DNA of 37,994 nucleotides from Sulfurimonas sp. endosymbiont of Alviniconcha boucheti (GTDB lineage: Bacteria > Campylobacterota > Campylobacteria > Campylobacterales > Sulfurimonadaceae): contig JAICBP010000081.1 in assembly GCA_021766785.1 (NCBI GenBank), positions 103,887 through 141,880 on the forward strand, in the 5' to 3' direction. Numbering within the stretch: position 1 is the first letter of the stretch; each line of letters opens with the position of its first letter. The position numbers and the translations under genes are program-made. The notes below the pieces were generated by a model that was given only the letters and a program-made list of their open reading frames with translations, searched no databases and was not told the origin of the DNA. Shown here piece by piece: positions 16,808 to 25,497 of this stretch.

Positions 16808-16842
16808 ATTATATTAAAGCACCACTTGCAGTGGGCTTTAAT
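16808..16842 (-). promoter_or_regulatory. Strong hairpin (16813-16842) and internal TATAAT between catalytic subunit and torD genes
   Basis: ATTAAAGC (16813-16820) pairs with GCTTTAAT (16835-16842), and inside it CCACT (16822-16826) pairs with AGTGG (16830-16834) around a 3-base loop, with one bulged base. That is 13 base pairs starting 6 bases after the catalytic gene stop. No real U-tract follows. On the minus strand TATAAT at 16813-16808 could be the -10 box of a second promoter for torD and the genes after it. Confidence 0.5.
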
Positions 16843-16848
16843 GTCAAG

Positions 16849-19800
16849 TCAAACGTCTTTTATCTCAACTTTGTAAGCTTTTTGACTTGGTTTTACTGGT
16901 CGCTTGATATGGTACGGACGTCGCCATTGATCACCAGTTGCAAGTGGACGTGTAAGTCCTTGCCAAGCTTTATAAACCTTAAAGTTATTTTCATAATTTA
17001 CATGAATATCACCGATTTTTTCATCAGCAGTAGCTTTTGTAATGATAACTTTTTGATGCCAGCCATGATTACCTGCAATTGGATCTGGATGTACAGGAGC
17101 TACAGCATTTTGCCATGCACCTGAGAGCCCATCCCACCAAATATCATCTAAATCTCTATTGTACTCTTTAAACTGCCATACTTTATGTGGGTGTATTCCC
17201 TCAGTAGTTGTCATTGTTCCAACTTTTCCATCATTAGTCATAGTTACTTTTGGAGAACCTAGACTCATAATATCTAAAGAGTGCTCAAATCCAGGAATAT
17301 CAACAGCATTTTGAAGTTTCCAACGACCAGCATGGTGTGAACATGCAAGAACACCTGGACGTGTCGCTTCTGTTGGTACAGCCATTGCAATAAAGTAACC
17401 ACTTTGAATACCCGAGAGAGTATCTTCTATTTGAACCTTCACTGCATCCCCACGTTTAATACCAAGTTTTTCAGCATCTTTTGTGTAAATCCAAATTGGA
17501 TTATGATTTTGTGAAATCTCCATTAGATGTTTAGAGTTCACCGAACGTGTATGAATATTATATGGTAAACGATAAATAGTATTCAGTGCAAACTCATTAT
17601 CTGCTTTCATATGTTTATGGTGTACTTGTGTTACAAGTTCTACCATTTTATCATTTTCAGCATCATCTCTTGGATAAATTGGTATTGCATATTCTGGCCA
17701 CTTCCACTCAGCTAGCCACTCAGAGAAAAATTCAAGCTTTTTACTTAATGAATGAAACCCCTCTTTAAGCTCACCATCAATTTCAATACCAATAGATTTC
17801 TCCAATTCACCATCTTTTATCCATAATGCACCAAACTCATCTTTGCGAACTTCATTTTTATGGTGTTTATGACCATGTACAATATAGTGTGTACCATCAA
17901 ACTCAAGCTCCTCTTCTTGAGGTTTATATACATTAGTTTTTTCAGTCCAAGCACCATGATCTCTTATATAAGAATATACTGGATACTCTTCACCTTTATA
18001 CATTTTTGTAGCTCTCTCTTTTAGCCTTGGAAGAAGACTTAATGCAGCATCAAAATACTCAGGAACACTAACACAACGAGATGGATCTTTTTTACTTGCC
18101 CAATAATCTCTGATACCGAGCTTACCATCTTTATCTACATGATGAAAAATAAGGTTTGGCCAAAATTCAGACTCTTCCCAAACTTCACCAAGACCATATT
18201 TCATATGTGCTTCTAATGTTGCACGAGTTGGATCTTTTGGCTTCCAACCAGATTTTTCAGCTGCAACACGAAGAACTGCTTGACGAAATTCAATACGTTG
18301 CTCAGGCTTAGATGGAGTAGATTGTTGATCATTTCTCTCACCAGCAAGTCCAACAGGAAGTACATAATCACAATACCAGTTTGTCTCAGACCAAGTTGGA
18401 GATAAGTTAAATGTTAATTCAAATTTATCCTCACGCTTAAGTGCTTCTATCCATCTAAAACCATCTGGATTAATCCAAAGTGGATTATGCATTCTTGGAA
18501 CATAAACAGCCATAGATTTAGGAATTTTAAGACCACGTTTTGTCCATTTATCATACCACTCATCATCCATCATAATCTGTGGCATCATAAAGCCCATCTC
18601 ATATGTAGAAATTGGATACTCTGGTGGCCATGCTATCTCATTCCATACATCAGTTTTTTCTGGGTGTTTACCAGCTACAGTAGCTTTATCACCTTTTCCA
18701 GCGACAGAGATCTCATGCCAGTGGTGCATACCGACCCCACCAATATCACCGCGCATAGCACCAACAAGAACAAGAGGCAAGAAACCTGTACGAGTATTCA
18801 TCCAACCACCACGGTGACCAATTGCTCCTGCACGCCATATATATGAAACTATTTTTGCACCAGCTGGAACAAATAGTTCCCAAAGTTGATCTAATTTATA
18901 CTCCATACCTTCAAGTTTACACTCTTTAACTACAAACTCTTTGGTATATGGAGCATAGAGTTCTTTAAGTACCTCTACAAATGACTCATAAGAATTATCT
19001 TTTGGCATTTTAGAGATATAACCATAACCTACCATCTTTTGAAGATACTCTTTATTCGCCATAAGACGATCCCAATTTACCCAGTTTTTCACAAATTCAT
19101 GCTTAATAATATCTTCACCATCTTTATTTTTCTCATGAACAATTCTATTTACAAGATAAAGGTAGAGTGCAGCTTCAGTTCCTGGCCAAGCTGGTATCCA
19201 AAGATCTGCCATACCAGCAGAGTTTGACATACGAGGGTCAATAACAACCATCTTCGCACCACGTTTACGGGCATCTGCTATAAGACCTGCTGATTGTTGA
19301 AAATAGTGACCTGCATCAGCTGCATGAGATGACTGCAAGAAGATTAGATCTGCATTAGCCCAATCTGGTGAATTTCTATCATCATTTGCCCATTGAATTG
19401 TACCCTCACGAGCACCTGCAGAACAGATGTTTGTATGAGAGTTATACCCATCAATACCTAATGATTGTGGTACACGAGGTCCAAAACCATTTTCATTTGG
19501 ACGACCAATATGATACATGATCTGTTTTTTAGAGACTTCATCACCTTTAGCCAGTGTATCATGCATTTTCTTACCGATAACTTTCATAGCCTCATCCCAA
19601 GTTACACGAACCCATTTACCTTCACCACGTTTAGAACCTGGAGCACGTTTGATTGGGAACGGAATACGATCTGGATCATACATCTGAGATGTTACTGCAT
19701 AACCTTTTGCACAGTTGCGCCCACGAGAACCTGTATGAAGTGGGTTACCCATGTATTTACGTACAGTAAGTACTCCTTTATCAAACTCATTTTTATTTAC

Positions 19801-20133
19801 CCATGCAGTAAGACCACATCCTGCTTCACAGTTTGAACATACTGTAGGAACAATTGTATAATCATTTACTTGAATACCATCCGTGTTAGAATTACTACGA
19901 ACGCCATGGCGTTCAATACCACCACGCTTCCAATCTGTTGCATCTAACTCTTTAAAGCTATCCCACTCTTTTACATCAGGGTAAAAAGAGATAGTCTCTG
20001 GTGTATTGGTAAATTTTGAGCTTGTTTCAGATTCTGCTACTGCATCAGTTGAAAACACACCCTTTACAACAGCAACGCCAGCAACACTAAATGCGGCACC
20101 TTTTAAAAATGTTCTTCTACTTTCTAAATACAT
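16849..20133 (-). CDS. Periplasmic molybdopterin oxidoreductase, catalytic subunit (Psr/Phs/Ttr-like)
   Basis: The N-terminus has a twin-arginine signal (SRRTFLKG at 5-12, then a hydrophobic stretch ending near AVA), so the folded enzyme is exported. A [4Fe-4S] motif follows: C99, C102, C106 and C141. The probable molybdenum ligand is C237 in NICSAGAREG, a cysteine as in polysulfide, thiosulfate and tetrathionate reductases, not the serine of DMSO reductase or aspartate of NarG. At 1094 residues it is much longer than PsrA or PhsA (about 760) and nearer TtrA-like enzymes. The C-terminal dinucleotide-binding region is present (SVNSKHLMEISQNHNPIW onward). A sulfur compound is the likely substrate from lineage and family, but the sequence cannot settle substrate or direction. 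AAGGAG precedes the ATG. Confidence 0.9.
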   Translation of the reverse strand: MYLESRRTFLKGAAFSVAGVAVVKGVFSTDAVAESETSSKFTNTPETISFYPDVKEWDSFKELDATDWKRGGIERHGVRSNSNTDGIQVNDYTIVPTVCSNCEAGCGLTAWVNKNEFDKGVLTVRKYMGNPLHTGSRGRNCAKGYAVTSQMYDPDRIPFPIKRAPGSKRGEGKWVRVTWDEAMKVIGKKMHDTLAKGDEVSKKQIMYHIGRPNENGFGPRVPQSLGIDGYNSHTNICSAGAREGTIQWANDDRNSPDWANADLIFLQSSHAADAGHYFQQSAGLIADARKRGAKMVVIDPRMSNSAGMADLWIPAWPGTEAALYLYLVNRIVHEKNKDGEDIIKHEFVKNWVNWDRLMANKEYLQKMVGYGYISKMPKDNSYESFVEVLKELYAPYTKEFVVKECKLEGMEYKLDQLWELFVPAGAKIVSYIWRAGAIGHRGGWMNTRTGFLPLVLVGAMRGDIGGVGMHHWHEISVAGKGDKATVAGKHPEKTDVWNEIAWPPEYPISTYEMGFMMPQIMMDDEWYDKWTKRGLKIPKSMAVYVPRMHNPLWINPDGFRWIEALKREDKFELTFNLSPTWSETNWYCDYVLPVGLAGERNDQQSTPSKPEQRIEFRQAVLRVAAEKSGWKPKDPTRATLEAHMKYGLGEVWEESEFWPNLIFHHVDKDGKLGIRDYWASKKDPSRCVSVPEYFDAALSLLPRLKERATKMYKGEEYPVYSYIRDHGAWTEKTNVYKPQEEELEFDGTHYIVHGHKHHKNEVRKDEFGALWIKDGELEKSIGIEIDGELKEGFHSLSKKLEFFSEWLAEWKWPEYAIPIYPRDDAENDKMVELVTQVHHKHMKADNEFALNTIYRLPYNIHTRSVNSKHLMEISQNHNPIWIYTKDAEKLGIKRGDAVKVQIEDTLSGIQSGYFIAMAVPTEATRPGVLACSHHAGRWKLQNAVDIPGFEHSLDIMSLGSPKVTMTNDGKVGTMTTTEGIHPHKVWQFKEYNRDLDDIWWDGLSGAWQNAVAPVHPDPIAGNHGWHQKVIITKATADEKIGDIHVNYENNFKVYKAWQGLTRPLATGDQWRRPYHIKRPVKPSQKAYKVEIKDV

Positions 20134-20146
20134 TTATACTTTCTCC

Positions 20147-21070
20147 TTAACTTAACGATAGTAGTTGCGGGATTACTAGCCAAACATGTTTGACTATCCA
20201 TAAACCTGCGATTGCTAAAATAGCGGCAAGTGTTAAAATACTATTACTTCTGCTTACTCTATAAAGAGCAATAAGTATCATTGGTAAGATATATGCTACC
20301 CACTCTCCTATCCAAAACATAGTTGCATATGCACCATCACCTTTTATATATGCTAAAATTGCTGCTGTCTCTTCTGATTTCATTGCACCAAAGATATACT
20401 CAGACATATAGATGATAAATGCTAATAATGCACTTAAACCTAAGATAGAAGCAAAGAAGTTCTTTGTCTCATCACTTAGTTTAGAGCCACCAAGAAGAAG
20501 AATAGCTGCTGAACCACTAAGAGTTGCTGCTAAAATCATCTGTACTGACTCTGTTGGCATTTGCCACAACTCACGTGCAGTTGCTTCTGCCATAATACCT
20601 GCAGTATAAAGAGTAACAGGAATTGCTAAAAGAGTTACCCAAAAAAGGAGTTTATCAAAAGATGCATTAGCATTGCTTGTAAGTAAACACTTCTCTTTTC
20701 TAATCATCATAACCATCATTATAGACTCAAGAGCAACGAAAACTGTCGCCATCCATGCGCCAACAGTAATTGCTGAAGTCCAATGAGGATAGAAAAAGAT
20801 ATGCCACATTCTAAATGGTTGGTGCAAATCAGCAAGAGTAAAAAGTAAAAAAACATTCATCATTATAAATGAAACAGTAATTGCTGAAGTCCTTACTCCA
20901 GACATCTCATCAGAGTTCTTTCTTAGTAATAAAAAAAGCATAAATACAAGACCTGTACCAATACTCTTCGCCCACATATTCATAGTAACAAACCAGCCCC
21001 AAAATATATCTGGCAATGCTACATCCAAAGTTACCACAGCATGAGTAGCTGCTAAAGTTTCTTGTACCAT
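20147..21070 (-). CDS. NrfD/PsrC-type quinone-interacting membrane subunit
   Basis: The 307-residue protein has about eight predicted membrane helices, the usual NrfD/PsrC design. Examples are GTGLVFMLFLLL near 40 and the C-terminal LTLAAILAIAGLWIVKHVW. NrfD proteins lack haem and pass electrons between the quinone pool and the iron-sulfur subunit. Conserved features include the early WGWFVTMNMWAKS and a HQPFRMWHIFF segment near 85-95. The ATG overlaps the stop of the iron-sulfur gene by one base, and the catalytic gene begins 13 bases after its stop, so the three subunits are translated as one unit. Confidence 0.87.
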   Translation of the reverse strand: MVQETLAATHAVVTLDVALPDIFWGWFVTMNMWAKSIGTGLVFMLFLLLRKNSDEMSGVRTSAITVSFIMMNVFLLFTLADLHQPFRMWHIFFYPHWTSAITVGAWMATVFVALESIMMVMMIRKEKCLLTSNANASFDKLLFWVTLLAIPVTLYTAGIMAEATARELWQMPTESVQMILAATLSGSAAILLLGGSKLSDETKNFFASILGLSALLAFIIYMSEYIFGAMKSEETAAILAYIKGDGAYATMFWIGEWVAYILPMILIALYRVSRSNSILTLAAILAIAGLWIVKHVWLVIPQLLSLS

Positions 21071-21705
21071 TAGTGATGCCCTCCTAGTGGAAGATGTGTT
21101 AGTTTATTAAATAGGTCATAACCCTCTTCTCTTTTTGAAGCTAAGGGGTTAAGATGAACTTGTGATGCACCTACATAAAAGTGGTGAGGATTAGTCCCTT
21201 TCTCTGGCTTACGCACTTGAACATCAGTATGCCTCTGAATATATTTTGAGATATTAGAAGTAGGATCTTCTAAATCACCAAAAATATTTGCACCAACTGG
21301 ACAAGCAACAACACACGCCGGCATCATAGATGAGGCTATGCGATGCGCACAGTAAGTACACTTATCAGCGGTTTGTGTTTCAGGATCAATATAGATTGCT
21401 CCATAAGGACAAGCCATAACACAACCTGCACATCCAATACAACGCTCTTTATCAATATTTACAATACCATTTTCAATATAATGAAGTGCAGATACTGGAC
21501 AAATTCTCTCGCAAGGAGCATTCTCACAGTGATTACATCTCAAAGGTGTAAACGTTCTCTTTGTTTCTGGGAATGTTCCCACATCTACATACTTAACACG
21601 TAGTCTCCATGTACTAAGCGGTACTTCATTCTCCACCTTACATGCGATCTCACATCCTTTACAACCCATACATAGGTGTAAATCAACTAGGAAACCTAAT
21701 TGCAT
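21070..21705 (-). CDS. Four-cluster [4Fe-4S] electron-transfer subunit (PsrB/DmsB-like)
   Basis: This subunit connects the membrane subunit to the catalytic subunit. Four cysteine sets are complete: C12, C15, C18, C22; C57, C60, C65, C69; C89, C92, C95, C99; and C116, C119, C131, C135. No signal peptide is present; such subunits are normally exported in complex with the TAT-bearing catalytic subunit. The 211 residues fit the family. It is the first gene of the operon, with AAAGGAGA before the ATG at 21705 and a promoter region upstream (TATAAA on the minus strand at 21744-21739). The gene order B-C-A is unusual, since A-B-C is more common. Confidence 0.93.
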   Translation of the reverse strand: MQLGFLVDLHLCMGCKGCEIACKVENEVPLSTWRLRVKYVDVGTFPETKRTFTPLRCNHCENAPCERICPVSALHYIENGIVNIDKERCIGCAGCVMACPYGAIYIDPETQTADKCTYCAHRIASSMMPACVVACPVGANIFGDLEDPTSNISKYIQRHTDVQVRKPEKGTNPHHFYVGASQVHLNPLASKREEGYDLFNKLTHLPLGGHH

Positions 21706-21762
21706 ATATTCTCCTTTAACCTTTACGGTTTATTTAGATTTATAACTACTACTAATTTTTAT

Positions 21763-21802
21763 TAAAAGAAGCCCTTATACACGGTATTTAGGGCTTCTTT
21801 TA
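21763..21802 (-). terminator. Strong bidirectional terminator between hisD and the molybdoenzyme operon
   Basis: A 13-bp perfect stem (21763-21775 with 21790-21802; core AAAAGAAGCCCT) encloses a 14-base loop. On the minus strand it is followed by UUUU and an A/U-rich tail, so it ends transcription arriving from hisD. The T-run inside each arm also lets it work in the other direction. Confidence 0.75.
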
Positions 21803-21869
21803 CTGTTCTAATAGTATCTAAGTAAACTTAAATAATTTATAAATTCACTAAAAAGTTATAAAAAAAAAT

Positions 21870-21918
21870 TATAATACGGGTAAATTGAGTAGTGCAAAAG
21901 TTTCTACACTACTTTTTT
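21870..21918 (+). other. TATAAT followed by a short stem-loop with T-run, opposite the hisD 3' end
   Basis: On the plus strand, TATAAT at 21870-21875 is followed by AGTAGTG (21888-21894), a 12-base loop, CACTACT (21907-21913) and six T residues to 21918. Read literally this is a promoter making a transcript of about 37 bases. Read on the minus strand it is a second hairpin 18 bases after the hisD stop. The latter is the simpler explanation. Confidence 0.35.
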
Positions 21919-21935
21919 GATATGAGAGAGGTCTA

Positions 21936-23225
21936 TTAATTTAACCTAACACGAACTGATTGTTCATGAGCTGTTAATCCTTCTGTATTTGCAATAAGAG
22001 CACACTCTTCTCCTAACTCATTTATTGCCGCATGACTAAATGAGATAATTGAAGTTTTTTTCATAAAGTTCTCTACTCCAAGTGGAGAATAAAATTTTGC
22101 TGTTCCACCAGTTGGCAATGTATGGTTTGGTCCTGCTATATAATCCCCTATAGCTTCGGGAGTATTATGCCCCAAAAAGATAGCCCCAGCATGTTTAATA
22201 AAAGGAAGAAGTTCAAAAGGACTTAATGTTGCCACTTCTAAATGTTCAGGAGCGATTTCATTCATAAGTTTAATAGCTTCTTCCATATCCACGGTAACAA
22301 TAATAGCACCACGTTCTTCAATACTCTTACGAGCGATATCTTGACGAGGAAGTTTCATAAGCCATTTTTCTATCTCTATACTTATCTCATCTGCTAACTT
22401 CTGTGATGGTGTTATAAGTATAGAACTTGCCATTTCATCATGTTCTGCCTGAGAAAGTAAGTCTATTGCTAAGTGATTGGCGTTTGCACTTTCATCAGCT
22501 AAAATACCTATCTCACTTGGTCCTGCTATCATGTCAATGTTTACTTCACCAAAAACCATCTTTTTTGCAGTTGCAACAAAAATATTTCCAGGTCCTGTAA
22601 TGACATCAACCTTAGGAATGGTCTCAGTTCCATAAGCCATAGCAGCAATTGCACTAGCACCTCCTACCTTATAAACTTCACTAACACCACAAAGATGACA
22701 AGCGGCTAAAAGTAACTCATTAGGCTCATTATCTGGTGTTGGTGTACAGACTACAATATTTTCTACCCCTGCAACTTGTGCTGGGATAACATTCATCAAA
22801 AGAGAGGATGGGTATGCTGCTTTGCCACCAGGAATATAGAGTCCTGCAGTATCCACAGCAGTCACTTTTTGCCCTAAAATAGTTCCATTAGCTTCTGTAT
22901 CAAACCATGAGTTTGGCTTTTGCTTTTCATGGTATGACTTAATGCGATCATAAGCGAGGTGAAGAGATGATTTTAGCTTCTCATCTAGTGCATCATAAGC
23001 CTTACACATAGAGTCTGTAGATATTTTCAAATCTCTGTCTTCTACAGGTATCCACTTATCAAATTTTGTTATATGCTCTTTGAGTGCACTATTTTTTCTC
23101 TCTTGAATTTCAGAAATAATATCACCAACTATACTACTTACATGAGCAATATCCATCTTACCACGCTCAAGCAGTTCTTGAAATTTTATAGTAAAATCAT
23201 TATCATCTGATTTAATAAACATCAT
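21936..23225 (-). CDS. hisD: Histidinol dehydrogenase
   Basis: HisD oxidises L-histidinol to L-histidine through two NAD-linked steps, the last of the pathway. The 429 residues have the family motifs: AGLYIPGGKAAYPSS near 130, VITGPGNIFVATAK near 215, DMIAGPSEIGILAD near 235 and the zinc-binding SQAEHDE near 260, with histidines PEHLE and GPNHTLPTGG near the end. It is an isolated his gene here, in an operon with a thioredoxin-like gene and aroK. Its ATG overlaps the upstream stop by one base. A double terminator follows. Confidence 0.97.
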   Translation of the reverse strand: MMFIKSDDNDFTIKFQELLERGKMDIAHVSSIVGDIISEIQERKNSALKEHITKFDKWIPVEDRDLKISTDSMCKAYDALDEKLKSSLHLAYDRIKSYHEKQKPNSWFDTEANGTILGQKVTAVDTAGLYIPGGKAAYPSSLLMNVIPAQVAGVENIVVCTPTPDNEPNELLLAACHLCGVSEVYKVGGASAIAAMAYGTETIPKVDVITGPGNIFVATAKKMVFGEVNIDMIAGPSEIGILADESANANHLAIDLLSQAEHDEMASSILITPSQKLADEISIEIEKWLMKLPRQDIARKSIEERGAIIVTVDMEEAIKLMNEIAPEHLEVATLSPFELLPFIKHAGAIFLGHNTPEAIGDYIAGPNHTLPTGGTAKFYSPLGVENFMKKTSIISFSHAAINELGEECALIANTEGLTAHEQSVRVRLN

Positions 23226-23674
23226 TACTTATGCACCCTTTTTGTTAGATTTTTCTTACTGATTGTTGTTCTCTTAAATGTTTTTTTGACAATACTAAGT
23301 GCTTGTAAAAAATCTTTTACACCGATAGCTCCCATTAAAGGTTGGTACATAGGTTCTGCATCTGAATGAAGAAACCAGATAGTAGGTGTTCCTGGTCTCC
23401 ATAGCTCTTTTGGCATAGCATCATGTTCATCACTATAAGCGATGATAGAAACAAAGTTTTTATTAAGATCTTTAATAACTTTTTTGTCTGAAAATGTTGT
23501 TTTTTCTAGTAGCACACAATACTTACAAGTGTGGCTTGAAAAGACAAAGAGTACTGGTTTATGTTGAGCTTTTGCTTGTGCAATACCACTATTAAAATCT
23601 TTTGCCCACTTTATTTCATCTGCCATGAGTGTTGTAGTGAAAAGTAGAGCTATGAAGAAAAATATTTTACGCAT
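23225..23674 (-). CDS. Exported thioredoxin-like protein (CKYC active site)
   Basis: A signal peptide (RKIFFFIALLFTTTLMA, cleavage near residue 18) sends this small 149-residue protein to the periplasm. The thioredoxin-fold active site is CKYC (50-53) in SSHTCKYCVLLE, and the cis-proline is in RPGTPTIWFL near 95. The acidic/aromatic features match the Thioredoxin_7/DsbD-gamma-like group. The C-terminus is strongly basic. It lies between aroK and hisD with overlaps on both sides (8 bases with aroK, one with hisD), so it is co-transcribed; no functional link to either is evident. Substrate unknown. Confidence 0.82.
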   Translation of the reverse strand: MRKIFFFIALLFTTTLMADEIKWAKDFNSGIAQAKAQHKPVLFVFSSHTCKYCVLLEKTTFSDKKVIKDLNKNFVSIIAYSDEHDAMPKELWRPGTPTIWFLHSDAEPMYQPLMGAIGVKDFLQALSIVKKTFKRTTISKKNLTKRVHK

Positions 23675-24188
23675 GTTTTTTTACCTTTTTAAGAAGTTCT
23701 TTTGAGCAAACCTCTGGAGTTTTATTTGTGACATCTATTACAATATCTGCCAATTTCAAGTACTCAGGACGCCGTGCGTCATAGAGCTCTTTTGCTTTTT
23801 TTAAGTCAGCTAAAAGTGGTCTTTTTTTTAACTTTTTTGCTGCATTTGGATGCTCTTTTATACGTTTGATAATTGCATCAAAAGGAGAATCCAGAAGTAC
23901 TATTATACCTATTTTTTTCAAGTTTATCTGTTTATAAAAGCCACCACCTGTAGAAATAAGCGTATTTTGCACACTCAACTCAAGCCATTGAGCAACTTTT
24001 TTCTCTAAGTTACGAAAATAAGCCTCACCTTTTTCAGCGAATATGGTCTTTATTTTTTTATTTTCCATAGACTCTATAAGGTCATCTGTATCTATAGTCA
24101 TATACTTTGAGTCTCTAATAACTTCACGAGCTACACTCCCCTTGCCTACACCCATAAAACCTATTAAGATTATATTGTTTGTTCTCAT
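23667..24188 (-). CDS. aroK: Shikimate kinase
   Basis: AroK phosphorylates shikimate at the 3-OH using ATP, in the route to chorismate. The Walker A loop is at G10-S18 (GFMGVGKGS), with Gly after the lysine instead of the usual Ser/Thr. The shikimate-binding DTDDLIE and FRNLE segments are at about 34 and 59, GGGF at about 81-84, and the lid arginines lie in KKRPLL near 123. The 173-residue length is normal. The start directly follows the stop of the membrane protein upstream, and the end overlaps the thioredoxin-like gene by 8 bases. Confidence 0.92.
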   Translation of the reverse strand: MRTNNIILIGFMGVGKGSVAREVIRDSKYMTIDTDDLIESMENKKIKTIFAEKGEAYFRNLEKKVAQWLELSVQNTLISTGGGFYKQINLKKIGIIVLLDSPFDAIIKRIKEHPNAAKKLKKRPLLADLKKAKELYDARRPEYLKLADIVIDVTNKTPEVCSKELLKKVKKHA

Positions 24189-25487
24189 TTACGCAACTCC
24201 ATCCACACTAAATGCACTCATATCAAAATCAGGTTTTCTCTTTTTTGTCGCTCTATAGAGTAGTACGGGTACGAGTAAATTATACTCTAAAAGAGCCATA
24301 CTAATGATAAAATATAGAGCAGAAACTGCCAAAAGTTGCGGTATATAAAATGCAAAAATAAATCCGATAAGAGAGAGAATAAATAGTGTAAACTGCACTT
24401 TTGCCAAACCATTATCTATCATCTCATTTATTGTAGGAATATTCATATAACCTGTAGCATTAAGATGAAACCATATTAAAAATGGAAGTATTTTATAAAG
24501 CATACCTAAAATAATCGAGAGTACAAAACCACCCCCAATTAAGATTCCTACCATTACAATATACTCATGCTTAAAAAATTCATCAAAAATCCAAAGAAAT
24601 GAACCAAGTGTTAAGAAGAGACTAGCACTTCTCCAGTACCATACTGTCACATCACTTATAGGTCGTTTACGCCTGTTAAACTTAAGCCATACTGCTGTAG
24701 CAAATGCCCAGAAGAAAAGTGCTATCCAAATCTTTGCTACAAGCTCATACTCCTCATAGTAAAGATTAAGACAAAACCAGATACTAAGTCCGATACTTAT
24801 CAAAATGACTACACGTTTTTTACAAAACTGTTTAAACTTTGGTGCTACATAAAACATAGGAAGAACTTGGAAAGAGATCCCAATGATAAGTAATCCACAA
24901 AATCCAAAAATAGCCCAAACACTATGAATATTTGCCACCAAAAGATGATACTGTGAGATACTATTACTTGCATATTCATACAACAAAAACGATCCAAGAC
25001 ATGCAGTAAAAAAAGCAAAAAGTAAACTTGCAGCCATACCCTTTATGGTAGCAGTAAAATTTTTTACATTTCTAATAGCATACACTATACCTAAAACCAT
25101 AGTTAAAAAGCCTAATCCTATCCCAACATATGCATAACTAGTTAAAAAAGATAGAGAAAACTTAAGCCCTAAAATCATAGAGATAAGCCCTGAACTCAAT
25201 AAGAGATAAGAGAAGAGAGTTACTCTTTTCACCTCACCTATTTTAGCTCCAGCTAAAACAGGTAACATCTGAGTCAATGCCCCAAACATCACAAAAGTAA
25301 ACATACCAATAGTAATAGCATGTGTGATAATAATTGCATCAATCGAATAGCGATTCATTAAAGTATGTGAATCATTTAGAAGAATTAATACTCCAGCAAT
25401 AATTCCAAAAAGGGGTGCAGTCAAAAAGAAGCGCAAAGGGACTGCTATTGGGGGTGCTTGATCTACTGATAAACCATTAAGTTGCAT
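24189..25487 (-). CDS. NnrS/haem-copper-oxidase-I-like 12-TM membrane protein
   Basis: The 432-residue protein has about 12 hydrophobic segments. Conserved-looking histidines lie inside or next to helices: HAITIGMFTF near residue 55, YHLLVANIHSVW near 175 and WFHLNATGY near 340. This pattern resembles the NnrS family and the subunit-I fold of haem-copper oxidases, which bind haem or copper and are linked to nitric oxide stress. I see no clear full set of oxidase ligands, so it is not a terminal oxidase by this evidence. It lies 10 bases after a hemerythrin gene, which supports a role in oxygen or nitric oxide handling. The assignment is moderate. Confidence 0.55.
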   Translation of the reverse strand: MQLNGLSVDQAPPIAVPLRFFLTAPLFGIIAGVLILLNDSHTLMNRYSIDAIIITHAITIGMFTFVMFGALTQMLPVLAGAKIGEVKRVTLFSYLLLSSGLISMILGLKFSLSFLTSYAYVGIGLGFLTMVLGIVYAIRNVKNFTATIKGMAASLLFAFFTACLGSFLLYEYASNSISQYHLLVANIHSVWAIFGFCGLLIIGISFQVLPMFYVAPKFKQFCKKRVVILISIGLSIWFCLNLYYEEYELVAKIWIALFFWAFATAVWLKFNRRKRPISDVTVWYWRSASLFLTLGSFLWIFDEFFKHEYIVMVGILIGGGFVLSIILGMLYKILPFLIWFHLNATGYMNIPTINEMIDNGLAKVQFTLFILSLIGFIFAFYIPQLLAVSALYFIISMALLEYNLLVPVLLYRATKKRKPDFDMSAFSVDGVA

Positions 25488-25497
25488 AAATCTTTAT

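Noticed and set aside
16849-20133. Sulfite dehydrogenase SoeA or formate dehydrogenase as a firm name
   Set aside because: The TAT signal argues against cytoplasmic SoeA, and no formate dehydrogenase selenocysteine or typical neighbours are seen. Family level only.
16801-20133. Plus-strand frames inside the catalytic subunit gene
   Set aside because: They are low-complexity shadows of a strongly coding minus strand.
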